A program made the position numbers and the translations under genes. From contig NZ_JABWMJ010000004.1 in the NCBI RefSeq assembly GCF_013366375.1, forward strand, positions 62,001-126,000: 64,000 nt of DNA, in the 5' to 3' direction. Of the stretch, positions 16,060-23,447 are shown piece after piece. This DNA comes from Rhizobacter koreensis (GTDB lineage Bacteria > Pseudomonadota > Gammaproteobacteria > Burkholderiales > Burkholderiaceae_C). Position 1 is the stretch's first letter. Every line of letters begins with the position of its first letter. Under the pieces are notes generated by a model. It saw only the letters and a program-made list of their open reading frames with translations, was not told the origin of the DNA and ran no database searches.

Positions 16060-17145
16060 CTATCGACGGCAGTTCTGGGGGAACTGCTCGCAGTAGCTGC
16101 TCACGTTGCAGGCGCCCGCCCCGCTGCCGGTATGGATGCCCTGCGCCGCGATGATCGCGCGCACGATCGCACGCGACAGGGCGTCGGCAGCGGCGCCGCC
16201 GATCTGGTTGAGGTTGGGGGTGCCGCCGACGGTGCCCGTGGCCAGAGCGAACACGGTGTCGCCGTCGCCCGTGCCGTGCGCGATGCGAAGCGCGCGCGCC
16301 ATGCCGTCGTCCGCCATCTGCGCGACCTTGTTGGCTTGCGCCTTGGTCAGGGTCGCGTTGGTCGCCACCACGGCGATCGTCGTCGCACGCAGGAACTCCT
16401 CGCTCGGGATCTCGGCGGCGGCGCTCGCGGCCGCGGTCGGCGTGAGGTCGGACGTGCCCGCGATGTAGCCGGCGAAGAACTGCCCCGTGGCCGCGTCGAA
16501 CGTGCGACCGCTCGAATTGACCGCGACGATGGCGCCCACCACGATGCCGCCCGGCAGCACCGCGCTCGCGGTGCCGAGCCCGCCCTTGACGCCGCCCGAG
16601 CGTGCGCCGGCGCCCGCACCGACGTTGCCCATCGCGACCGCCCCGTTGTTCGCGGCGCGGCAGGCATTGACGCCGAACGACGCGTCGGGTCGGAAGTTGA
16701 ACGGCGCACAGCGACCCGGGTCGAAGATCACCGCGGCTGGCACGAGCGGGACGATCATCCTGTTCAACACCGGCGTGCCGATGCCCTGGCTCTCGAGGCA
16801 GCTCATCACGCCGTCGGCCGCCGCGAGGCCGTACGCGCTGCCGCCGGTCAGCACGACGGCGTGGGTGACGCCGACCGCCTTCTCGGACTTGAGGATGTCG
16901 GTCTCGCGGGTGCCGGGTGCACCGCCGCGTTGGGTGACGCCGCCGATCGCTCCACCGCGCGCGATGATGGCCGTGGTGCCGGTCATGCCGCCGGTGCCGT
17001 TGGTCGCCGTGTACTGGCCGACCTCGATGCCGGGCACGTCGGTGATGGCGTTCTTGGGGCCGGGGTTCTGCGGCAGCGTTTGAGCCACCGCCGGAGCGGC
17101 GAGCGCAACGGCGAGCAGGGCGCCGAAGGCAGAGTCGAGTCGCAT
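16060..17145 (-). CDS. P1 family (S58, DmpA-like) peptidase, second of a tandem pair
   Basis: A 361-residue exported hydrolase of the self-processing Ntn-type family S58. The signal peptide ends near VAQTLPQ. Family signatures are NAITDVPGIEVGQYT, TGGSAYGLAAADGVM, GNVGAGAGARSGGVKGGLGTAS and VVGAIVAVNSSG. The expected autocleavage site and N-terminal nucleophile is a Thr in LRATTIAVVATNATL (inferred from the position of the DmpA nucleophile). Members cleave beta-amino or D-amino peptides, but the activity cannot be told from sequence. It lies 9 bp after its paralogue; its SD AGGAGG overlaps the upstream stop codon, so the two are co-translated. Confidence 0.9.
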   Translation of the reverse strand: MRLDSAFGALLAVALAAPAVAQTLPQNPGPKNAITDVPGIEVGQYTATNGTGGMTGTTAIIARGGAIGGVTQRGGAPGTRETDILKSEKAVGVTHAVVLTGGSAYGLAAADGVMSCLESQGIGTPVLNRMIVPLVPAAVIFDPGRCAPFNFRPDASFGVNACRAANNGAVAMGNVGAGAGARSGGVKGGLGTASAVLPGGIVVGAIVAVNSSGRTFDAATGQFFAGYIAGTSDLTPTAAASAAAEIPSEEFLRATTIAVVATNATLTKAQANKVAQMADDGMARALRIAHGTGDGDTVFALATGTVGGTPNLNQIGGAAADALSRAIVRAIIAAQGIHTGSGAGACNVSSYCEQFPQNCRR

Positions 17146-17154
17146 CGTGGCCTC

Positions 17155-18246
17155 CTAGCGCCGGAAACGGCAGGCGAGCGGGAAGGTGTCGCAGTAGCTC
17201 TTGTGGCACGTCGTGGAGCGCGCCGAGAGCACGGCGTGGACGATGGCGCGCGAGACCGCGTTCGCGGCCGCCGTGCCGATCTGGGTGACCACGGCATTCG
17301 GGTCGCCGAGCGACGCCATCGCGAGCCGCGCGGTGCCGAGCACGAACAGCGTGTCGCTGTCGCCCGCGGTATGCGCCGGATTCACCGCACGCGCGACGCC
17401 GTCGTCGGCGATCTCGGCGATCTTGGTGGCCTGCGACTTCGTGAGCTGCACGTTGGTCGCGACGACCGCGTTGGTGCCGCTGCGCAGCGCGCCGCCGGGC
17501 AGGCTCGCCGGAACCCGGTACTTGATGAGCTCGCCGATCTTGGTGAGGTCGCGGAACTCGTTGCCGACCTCGAGCGTGGTTCCGAACAGCGTGCCGGTGT
17601 CGTCGTACGGCACGCCTTCGGAGTTCACCGCGACGATCGCACCGACGATGATGCCGTTGGGCAGCACGATGCTCGCGCTGCCGATGCCGCCCTTCACACC
17701 GCCCGCGACCGCGCCGGTTCCCGCACCGACGTTGCCCTGTGCCACAGGCCCGCTGTTCGCGGCCAGGCACGCCTGCAGCCCCGAGGTGTAGTCGGGCCGC
17801 GAGGCCGGCGGCGCCGAGCACGTCGCACGGTCGAAAGTCGATGCGGCCTGCACGATGGGAACGACGTTGCCGCCGCCGACGCTGAATCCGATGCCGGCGT
17901 TCTCGAGACACTGCATCACACCCGGCGCAGCCGCGAGGCCATACGAGCTGCCGCCACTCAGCACGACCGCGTTCATCGTCTCGACCATGTTGTCGGGCCG
18001 CATGAGGTCGGTCTCGCGCGTCACCGGTGAGCCGCCGCGCTGGGTGAAGCCGCCGCCCACGCCCTGGCCGTTGGGGCCTGCAGCACGGACCACGGTCACG
18101 CCCGAGTCGGGGCCGGTGACGTGACCGACGCTGATGCCGGGAACGTCGGTGATCGCGTTGTTCGGGCCGGGCGACAACGCCCACGTGGGCGCGGCGCTCG
18201 CCGCCAGCAACAGCCCGCAAGCCGTGCCAAGAGAACGGAGTCTCAT
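17155..18246 (-). CDS. P1 family (S58, DmpA-like) peptidase, first of a tandem pair
   Basis: A 363-residue paralogue of the gene downstream, with the same organisation: a signal peptide ending near PTWALSPG, NAITDVPGISVGHVT, LSGGSSYGLAAAPGVM, GNVGAGTGAVAGGVKGGIGSAS and the presumed nucleophile Thr in LRSGTNAVVATNVQL. Both copies end in a Cys-containing tail (CHKSYCDTFPLACRF here), as does the other copy, so a C-terminal disulfide is likely. An in-frame ATG at 18273 exists, but the start at 18246 gives a proper signal peptide and has SD AGGAGA. The pair arose by tandem duplication and has diverged considerably. Confidence 0.9.
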   Translation of the reverse strand: MRLRSLGTACGLLLAASAAPTWALSPGPNNAITDVPGISVGHVTGPDSGVTVVRAAGPNGQGVGGGFTQRGGSPVTRETDLMRPDNMVETMNAVVLSGGSSYGLAAAPGVMQCLENAGIGFSVGGGNVVPIVQAASTFDRATCSAPPASRPDYTSGLQACLAANSGPVAQGNVGAGTGAVAGGVKGGIGSASIVLPNGIIVGAIVAVNSEGVPYDDTGTLFGTTLEVGNEFRDLTKIGELIKYRVPASLPGGALRSGTNAVVATNVQLTKSQATKIAEIADDGVARAVNPAHTAGDSDTLFVLGTARLAMASLGDPNAVVTQIGTAAANAVSRAIVHAVLSARSTTCHKSYCDTFPLACRFRR

Positions 18247-18302
18247 CGTGCTCTCCTGTCCTGGACGGCACACCGCGCGACTCGAACCGAGCCTGGGGCA
18301 GT

Positions 18303-18311
18303 GGTCAGACC
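18303..18311. repeat. GGTCNGACC palindrome (GGTCAGACC) before the P1 peptidase pair
   Basis: This lies 57 bp upstream of the first P1 peptidase start, where an operator would be expected. Same core as at 4761 and elsewhere. Confidence 0.4.
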
Positions 18312-18459
18312 GTCCACCGCGTTGCCGGGCGGCAATGTTCCGATCAGAACGTCGGCGCTGTCAACAGCTTTTCGTCGTGGCCTGATAGCCATGTCGCCCG
18401 ACGCCGGCTCCGGTCGTCCGTGCGGCCGCCGCGTGGGCCGTTTGGTCGGGCCATTCGCA

Positions 18460-19791
18460 TCAGAGGCTTCGCTGCAGGAAGTCCAGCATGCGTGGCCACG
18501 AATCGGCAGCCGCGCGCGCGTTCGCCGCCGGCGTGCCGCCCAGGTCCATGACGGCGCGGGTGACCGGGTGCGTGGTTCGTGTGGCGGGTGCGATCACGTG
18601 CGGCCACCCGATGGCGTGCCCGGCGCCGCCGTACGAGAGGTGCTCGACTCGGTGCGCAAAGCCGCGCTCCTGCAGTCGGCGCAAGGCGAAGCCCGTGAGC
18701 TGTTCGCAAGGCCAGAGCCGGTCGTCCCGGCCGGTGATGAAGAGGATCGGGCCGTGGATGCGCTCGACCGGGATCGTCGCGGCCTCGATCATGCCGAGGT
18801 CATGCAACACGAGCTGGTATGCCTCGGGCGTGTCGTCCTGCAGCCCGGCGTCCGCGAGCATGCGCTGCCAGTCCGCCAGCGGCATCTGCCCCGCGGTCGG
18901 CAGCTCGCGCCCTTGCCAGGTCCACGCGGCATGGTCCATCTGCGGCACGCCGGGCCAGAGAATGCCGCTCGGCACGTAGGCGACGACGGCACGCAGCGCA
19001 GGAAAGGTCGCGCCCAGCAGCAACGCCAGTTCGCCGCCTCTCGAGGCACCGATCACGCCGATGCGCCGCGGGTCGACGGCCGGGTGCGCCGACAGCCAGT
19101 CGATCGCGCGTTCGAAGTACTCGAGTGGAATGCGGTCCAGCGTCGGAGGCAGCGGTTCGATGCCGAAGTAGGCGAGCGCGAGCGTCGCGAACCCGCGCGA
19201 TGCGAGCAGGCTCGCGACTTCGCTGCACCAGCGAAAGCCGCCGTCCGAGCCGCCGAGCACGATCATCGTCGGGTGCGGACCGCGCGCTGGCGGCGTGAAG
19301 AGCCGCGCGACGAGTCCCGCTGCATCGACGCTTGCCTGCCGAACGCCCGCGGCAAGGAACGAGCGGCGGAGCTCGTGCCTGAGGAACGCCTGGCCGCTGG
19401 CGTCGCGTGCAGTGAGGGTCACGACCGCCGGGTCGGCCGCGGTCTCGCCGGGAACGCCGGGTACCGCCGCGCGCGACCAGAACAGGCCCATCGGGTCGAC
19501 ACCCGCGTACGAGCCTTCGAGCGGCGCATCGCGCGTCAGGTCGACGTCGCCCGCGTCGGCGACGAACGTCGCTTCGGCCATCCACATCGTGCCGGGCGCG
19601 CCCGCGCTCGCGAGACGCAGGCGCACGCGCGCGCCGGGCTCGAGTCCCTCGACGCGTAAGTGAAGCGTCTCGTCGACGAGGCCATGCGCCGGCAGCGGAG
19701 CGAAGCGCGCGTGCTGCACGGTGCCGCTTCCCGGGCCCGCTCGATCGATGCTGTTGCGTGCAGCACGCCCCACGGGGAGCGTGCGGCGCAT
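18460..19791 (-). CDS. BAAT-type acyl-CoA thioester hydrolase/acyltransferase family protein
   Basis: An alpha/beta-hydrolase-fold protein of about 443 residues with the two-domain plan of acyl-CoA thioesterases and bile acid-CoA:amino acid N-acyltransferases. The N-terminal beta-sandwich (about 25-150) includes LVDETLHLRVEGL and GTMWMAEATF. The C-terminal hydrolase domain has the nucleophile elbow GASRGGE with Ser250, FITGRDDRLWP with the acid, and the catalytic His in GAGHAIGW. A Ser rather than Cys nucleophile favours hydrolysis over amino-acid transfer. It starts 7 bp after ggt, but the ATG at 19791 lacks an SD, so the start may be internal. Its physiological substrate is unknown. Confidence 0.85.
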   Translation of the reverse strand: MRRTLPVGRAARNSIDRAGPGSGTVQHARFAPLPAHGLVDETLHLRVEGLEPGARVRLRLASAGAPGTMWMAEATFVADAGDVDLTRDAPLEGSYAGVDPMGLFWSRAAVPGVPGETAADPAVVTLTARDASGQAFLRHELRRSFLAAGVRQASVDAAGLVARLFTPPARGPHPTMIVLGGSDGGFRWCSEVASLLASRGFATLALAYFGIEPLPPTLDRIPLEYFERAIDWLSAHPAVDPRRIGVIGASRGGELALLLGATFPALRAVVAYVPSGILWPGVPQMDHAAWTWQGRELPTAGQMPLADWQRMLADAGLQDDTPEAYQLVLHDLGMIEAATIPVERIHGPILFITGRDDRLWPCEQLTGFALRRLQERGFAHRVEHLSYGGAGHAIGWPHVIAPATRTTHPVTRAVMDLGGTPAANARAAADSWPRMLDFLQRSL

Positions 19792-19798
19792 CGCCGGT

Positions 19799-21529
19799 TC
19801 AGTACCCCAGCGCGAGTCCGCTGTTGCGGCGCGGGTCGTTGGCGCCGTAGTAGCGGTTCTTGCCGACCGGCTTGCCGCCGAGGCTGGGCGCGCCGACCAG
19901 GATCGCGGCGAGGTGATTCGCCGGCTGCGGGCCGGCGAACTTGTGGCCCATGCCTTCGAGGATCCTGCGGGTGTCGGGGCTGAGGGCGAAGTTCTCGACG
20001 TTGGTCGTCTCCGGCAGCCACTGCTGGTGGAACTTGGGTGCGTCGACCGCTTCCTGCACGTTCATGCCGTAGTCGATCGCGTTGACGATGGTGTGCAGCA
20101 CCGCCGTGATGATGCGGCTGCCGCCGGGCGTGCCGACCACCATGACGGGCTTGCCGTCCTGCGTGACGATGGTCGGGCTCATGGAGCTGAGCGGTCGCTT
20201 GCCGGGCTCGATCTTGTTGGCTTCGCCCTGCACCAGGCCATAGAGGTTGGGCACGCCGATCTTGGCGGTGAAGTCGTCCATCTCGTCGTTGAGCAGCACG
20301 CCGGTGCCGTTCGCCATGACCTTGGCGCCGAACCAGTCGTTCAGCGTGTACGTCACCGAGACCGCGTTGCCCTGCCTGTCGACGATCGAGTAATGCGTGG
20401 TGTTCGAACCCTCGTGCGGCGCGACGCCTGGCTTGATGTCGCGCGACACGCCGGCCTTGCCCGGGTCTATGGCCGCGCGGATTTTCGCCGCGTAGTCCTT
20501 CGAGAGCAGACGCTCGAGCGGGTTCTGCACGAAGTCGGGGTCGCCGAGGTAGCTGTTGCGGTCGACGTAGCTGTGCCGCATCGCCTCGATCTGCACGTGC
20601 ACCGCCTGCGCCGAGCGGAAGCCCCAGTCCTTCAGCGGATAGCCCTCGAGGATGTTGAGGATCTCGCAGATGATCACGCCGCCCGAACTCGGCGGCGGCG
20701 CCGAGACGATGCCGTAGCCGCGGTAGCTGCACTCGACCGGCTTGAGCTCGCGCGTCTTGTACTGGTCGAGGTCGGCCTGCGTGATGATCCCCTTGCCGGC
20801 CTGGCTGCTGGCGACGATGGCGGCGCCGACCGGCCCCTTGTAGAAGCCCGCCTCGCCCTGCTCGGCGATCCGCTTCAGGGTCCGTGCGAGATCCTTCTGG
20901 ACCAGGCGCTGGCCGACCTGGAACGGCTCGCCGCGGTTCAGGAAGATCGCCCCGGTGGCGGCGTCCTTGCCGAAGTCGTCGGTCGACGTCAGCAGCATGT
21001 CGACGTCGCCCTGGTCGAGCACGAAGCCATCTTCGGCGTACCTGATCGCCGGCGCGAGCAGCTGCGCCCGCTTCATCGTCCCGTACTTCGAGAGCGCCAG
21101 CTCGAGTCCCGATACGGTGCCCGGCACGCCGACCGCAAGGTGCCCGGTCGTGCTCGCTCCCTTGATGACGTTGCCGTCCTTGTCGAGATACATGTTGGCC
21201 GTCGCGGCGAGCGGCGCCTTCTCGCGGAAGTCGAGGAAGGTCTTGCGGCCGTCGGCGAGCTGGATCGTCATGAAGCCGCCGCCGCCTAGGTTGCCGGCCG
21301 CGGGATAGACCACCGCGAGTGCGTAGCCGACCGCGACTGCCGCATCGACCGCATTGCCGCCGTCCTTCAGCACGTCGACGCCGACCCGGGTGGCAAGGTG
21401 CTGCGCGGTCACGACCATCCCGTTCTCGGCGGCGATCGGCGCCTGCGAGGCGGCATGCGCCGCGCCGAGCGAGAAAGTCACCGCGGTCGCGACGACGACC
21501 GTTCGCAGGTGCAGGACGAAAGACGGCAT
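19799..21529 (-). CDS. ggt: Gamma-glutamyltransferase (glutathione hydrolase)
   Basis: A 576-residue periplasmic Ntn-hydrolase that cleaves gamma-glutamyl bonds of glutathione. The signal peptide is residues 1-28. The large subunit has DGGNAVDAAVAVGYAL, GNLGGGGFM and FREKAP (the conserved Arg that binds the gamma-glutamate). Autocleavage is expected before Thr377 in NTTHYSIVD, which becomes the nucleophile of the small subunit. The SSMSPTIV and GTPGGSRII segments complete the active site. The ATG at 21529 gives a proper signal peptide and is preferred to one at 21592. It is followed at 7 bp by the BAAT-type gene, probably co-transcribed. Confidence 0.96.
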   Translation of the reverse strand: MPSFVLHLRTVVVATAVTFSLGAAHAASQAPIAAENGMVVTAQHLATRVGVDVLKDGGNAVDAAVAVGYALAVVYPAAGNLGGGGFMTIQLADGRKTFLDFREKAPLAATANMYLDKDGNVIKGASTTGHLAVGVPGTVSGLELALSKYGTMKRAQLLAPAIRYAEDGFVLDQGDVDMLLTSTDDFGKDAATGAIFLNRGEPFQVGQRLVQKDLARTLKRIAEQGEAGFYKGPVGAAIVASSQAGKGIITQADLDQYKTRELKPVECSYRGYGIVSAPPPSSGGVIICEILNILEGYPLKDWGFRSAQAVHVQIEAMRHSYVDRNSYLGDPDFVQNPLERLLSKDYAAKIRAAIDPGKAGVSRDIKPGVAPHEGSNTTHYSIVDRQGNAVSVTYTLNDWFGAKVMANGTGVLLNDEMDDFTAKIGVPNLYGLVQGEANKIEPGKRPLSSMSPTIVTQDGKPVMVVGTPGGSRIITAVLHTIVNAIDYGMNVQEAVDAPKFHQQWLPETTNVENFALSPDTRRILEGMGHKFAGPQPANHLAAILVGAPSLGGKPVGKNRYYGANDPRRNSGLALGY

Positions 21530-21711
21530 GGCGCGACCCCGGTGCGAGTGGAGGAGGGCGGCCAATATACGATCTGGCAGCGTCGCGCGCACGAGCGTCG
21601 CGGCGCCTGGCGAGCAGCTGCGCGCAGGTCTTCGACCCCGGTCGATCCATGGGCCGCTGCGCCGGTGCGCTCGCCTGATGCCTTCAGGTCAGCCCCCCGC
21701 ATCGAAGCCGA

Positions 21712-22314
21712 ATGGTCGACACCATCACCGAGTTCATCGCCGACCGCGGCTATGTCGCGATCGTCCTCCTGATGTTCGCCGAGAACGTGTTTCCGCCGAT
21801 CCCGTCCGAGCTGATCATGCCGTTCGCGGGCTTCAGCGCGGCGCGCGGCGAACTGCATCCGGTGCTCGTGGTCCTCGCCGGCACCGCGGGGTCGCTGCTC
21901 GGCGGCTTGCCGTGGTTCTTCGCCGGGCGCTGGTGGGGCGCCGAGCGCGTCAAGCGCGCCGCCGATCGGCACGGCCGCTGGCTTGCGGTCTCGCGTGCGG
22001 AGATCGAGTCCGCCGAGAAATGGTTCGACCGCTACCACGCGCCGGTCCTCGTGTTCGGTCGCCTGCTGCCCGGCGTGCGCACGCTGATCGCGCTGCCGGC
22101 CGGCTTCAGCGGCATGGCGCTCGCACCGTTCGTCGTCTGGTCGGCGGTCGGATCGCTGCTGTGGGTGAGTCTGCTCACCGGCGCGGGCTACCTGATGGAG
22201 AGCCGCTACGGGACGATCGCTGCGGTGCTCGAGCCGGGCTCGTGGATCGTGTTCGGCGCGATCGTGCTCGCGTATCTCTGGCGGCTGGTGCGGCAGGGGC
22301 GCAAGGGCGGCTGA
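21712..22314 (+). CDS. DedA family membrane protein
   Basis: A 200-residue inner-membrane protein of the DedA/SNARE-associated (VTT) family, implicated in lipid-carrier recycling and membrane homeostasis. It shows the family pattern FAENVFPPIPSELIMPFAG near the N-terminus and GRLLPGVRTLIALPAGFSGM in the middle, with hydrophobic segments around. A Lys/Arg-rich tail ends the protein. It stands alone between genes read in the opposite direction, with no clear SD before the ATG at 21712. Confidence 0.94.
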   Translation: MVDTITEFIADRGYVAIVLLMFAENVFPPIPSELIMPFAGFSAARGELHPVLVVLAGTAGSLLGGLPWFFAGRWWGAERVKRAADRHGRWLAVSRAEIESAEKWFDRYHAPVLVFGRLLPGVRTLIALPAGFSGMALAPFVVWSAVGSLLWVSLLTGAGYLMESRYGTIAAVLEPGSWIVFGAIVLAYLWRLVRQGRKGG

Positions 22315-22359
22315 GCCATCCATGCGCCCGGCACGGCGCTCGTCAAGGCGGGCAACGCG

Positions 22360-23325
22360 CTAGCGTCTTCGCTTCGCCGCGCCGCGGGCGGAACGCGGCG
22401 CCGAGGCGCCCACGCCCTGCGCGCATCGCGCGACGAACTCGCGCGTGCCCGCGCCGAGCTGCTTGTCGCGATGCACGATCATCGCGAAGCGACGCGCCGG
22501 CGGCGCGTGCCGCGTGCGCACCTCGGCGAGGGTGCCGTCGGCGAGTTCGCGCAGCACCACGTACCGCGACAGCATGCCGAGCACCGACGTGCACGCCACC
22601 AGGCGCTTGATGGTCTCGGGGCTGCCGAGCTCGAACGCGAGCTTGACGCGCCCGAGATGCTCGACGAGCCAGCGGTCGGCCACCTCGCGCGTGCCGGAGC
22701 CGGGCTCGCGCAGCGCCCATTCGGCGCCCTGCAGCGCCTGCGTGCTGGCGCTGGTACCGGCGAGCGGGTGACCGGCAGCGGCGACGATCACGAGCTCGTC
22801 CGGCAACCAGGGTTGCGCGATCAGGTCGCGATGCGTCTGCGGGCCTTCGATGAAGCCGACGTCGGCCTCGAACGCGACCACCGCGTCAATGACGGCACGC
22901 GTGTTGGCGATGGCGAGGCTCACCGCGCTGCCTGGATGAGCGGCGCGCCAGTCGGCGACCAGTTGCGGCAGCACGTACTCGCCGATCGTCAGGCTCGCCG
23001 CCATGCGCAGCGGGGCGACCGGCGCGCCGGCGAACAGGCCCTCGATCGCTCCGGCCTGCTCGAGCAGCGACACCGCGCGCGGCAGCAAGGCACGCCCGCT
23101 TTCGTTCAGCACGAGCCGGCGGCCGATCCGGTCGAACAGCTTCGTGCCGAGCGTCGACTCGAGCGCCGCGAGCGTGGTGCTCGCCGCCGACTGCGAGCGC
23201 GCGACGCGGTCGGCCGCCGCGTGCGTCGACCCGGCCTGCGCGGTGGCGACGAAGACGCGCAGCTGCTGCACGGTGAGCCGTACGTCGGGCAGCCCGCCGG
23301 CGTCGTCGATATCGATGCGGGACAT
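22360..23325 (-). CDS. LysR-family regulator divergent from soeABC
   Basis: A 321-residue LysR protein. The DNA-binding domain reads LTVQQLRVFVATAQAGSTHAAADRVARSQSAASTTLAALE (positions about 17-57, given here only as family-type) and LGTKLFDRIGRRLVLNESG. The effector domain contains REPGSGTRE, a loop typical of the CbbR/YeiE subgroup that senses oxidised or sulfur/carbon metabolites. It is divergent from soeA, with 122 bp between starts and an 8-bp-arm palindrome at 23344-23362. Regulation of soeABC is therefore likely by position. Confidence 0.9.
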   Translation of the reverse strand: MSRIDIDDAGGLPDVRLTVQQLRVFVATAQAGSTHAAADRVARSQSAASTTLAALESTLGTKLFDRIGRRLVLNESGRALLPRAVSLLEQAGAIEGLFAGAPVAPLRMAASLTIGEYVLPQLVADWRAAHPGSAVSLAIANTRAVIDAVVAFEADVGFIEGPQTHRDLIAQPWLPDELVIVAAAGHPLAGTSASTQALQGAEWALREPGSGTREVADRWLVEHLGRVKLAFELGSPETIKRLVACTSVLGMLSRYVVLRELADGTLAEVRTRHAPPARRFAMIVHRDKQLGAGTREFVARCAQGVGASAPRSARGAAKRRR

Positions 23326-23343
23326 GTGGTGAGTCGCCAGGTG

Positions 23344-23362
23344 ATCGATCGAGCCGATCGAT
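23344..23362. promoter_or_regulatory. Perfect palindrome in the LysR/soeA divergent interval
   Basis: ATCGATCG-AGC-CGATCGAT has 8-bp arms and a 3-bp centre. It starts 18 bp before the LysR gene and ends 85 bp before soeA. It is a candidate operator for the divergent LysR protein, though it lacks the standard T-N11-A form. Confidence 0.45.
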
Positions 23363-23447
23363 GCGATGGGAATTATGCGTTTCGCGGTTCGCTGCCGCGT
23401 CCTAGGATGGCGTTCGGGGCACGCCGTCCCGTCGGGGCCGATCGCCG

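Noticed and set aside
19089..19791. Catalytic Cys in the BAAT-type enzyme as evidence for amino-acid conjugation
   Set aside because: The nucleophile elbow is GASRGGE with Ser, which favours simple hydrolysis.
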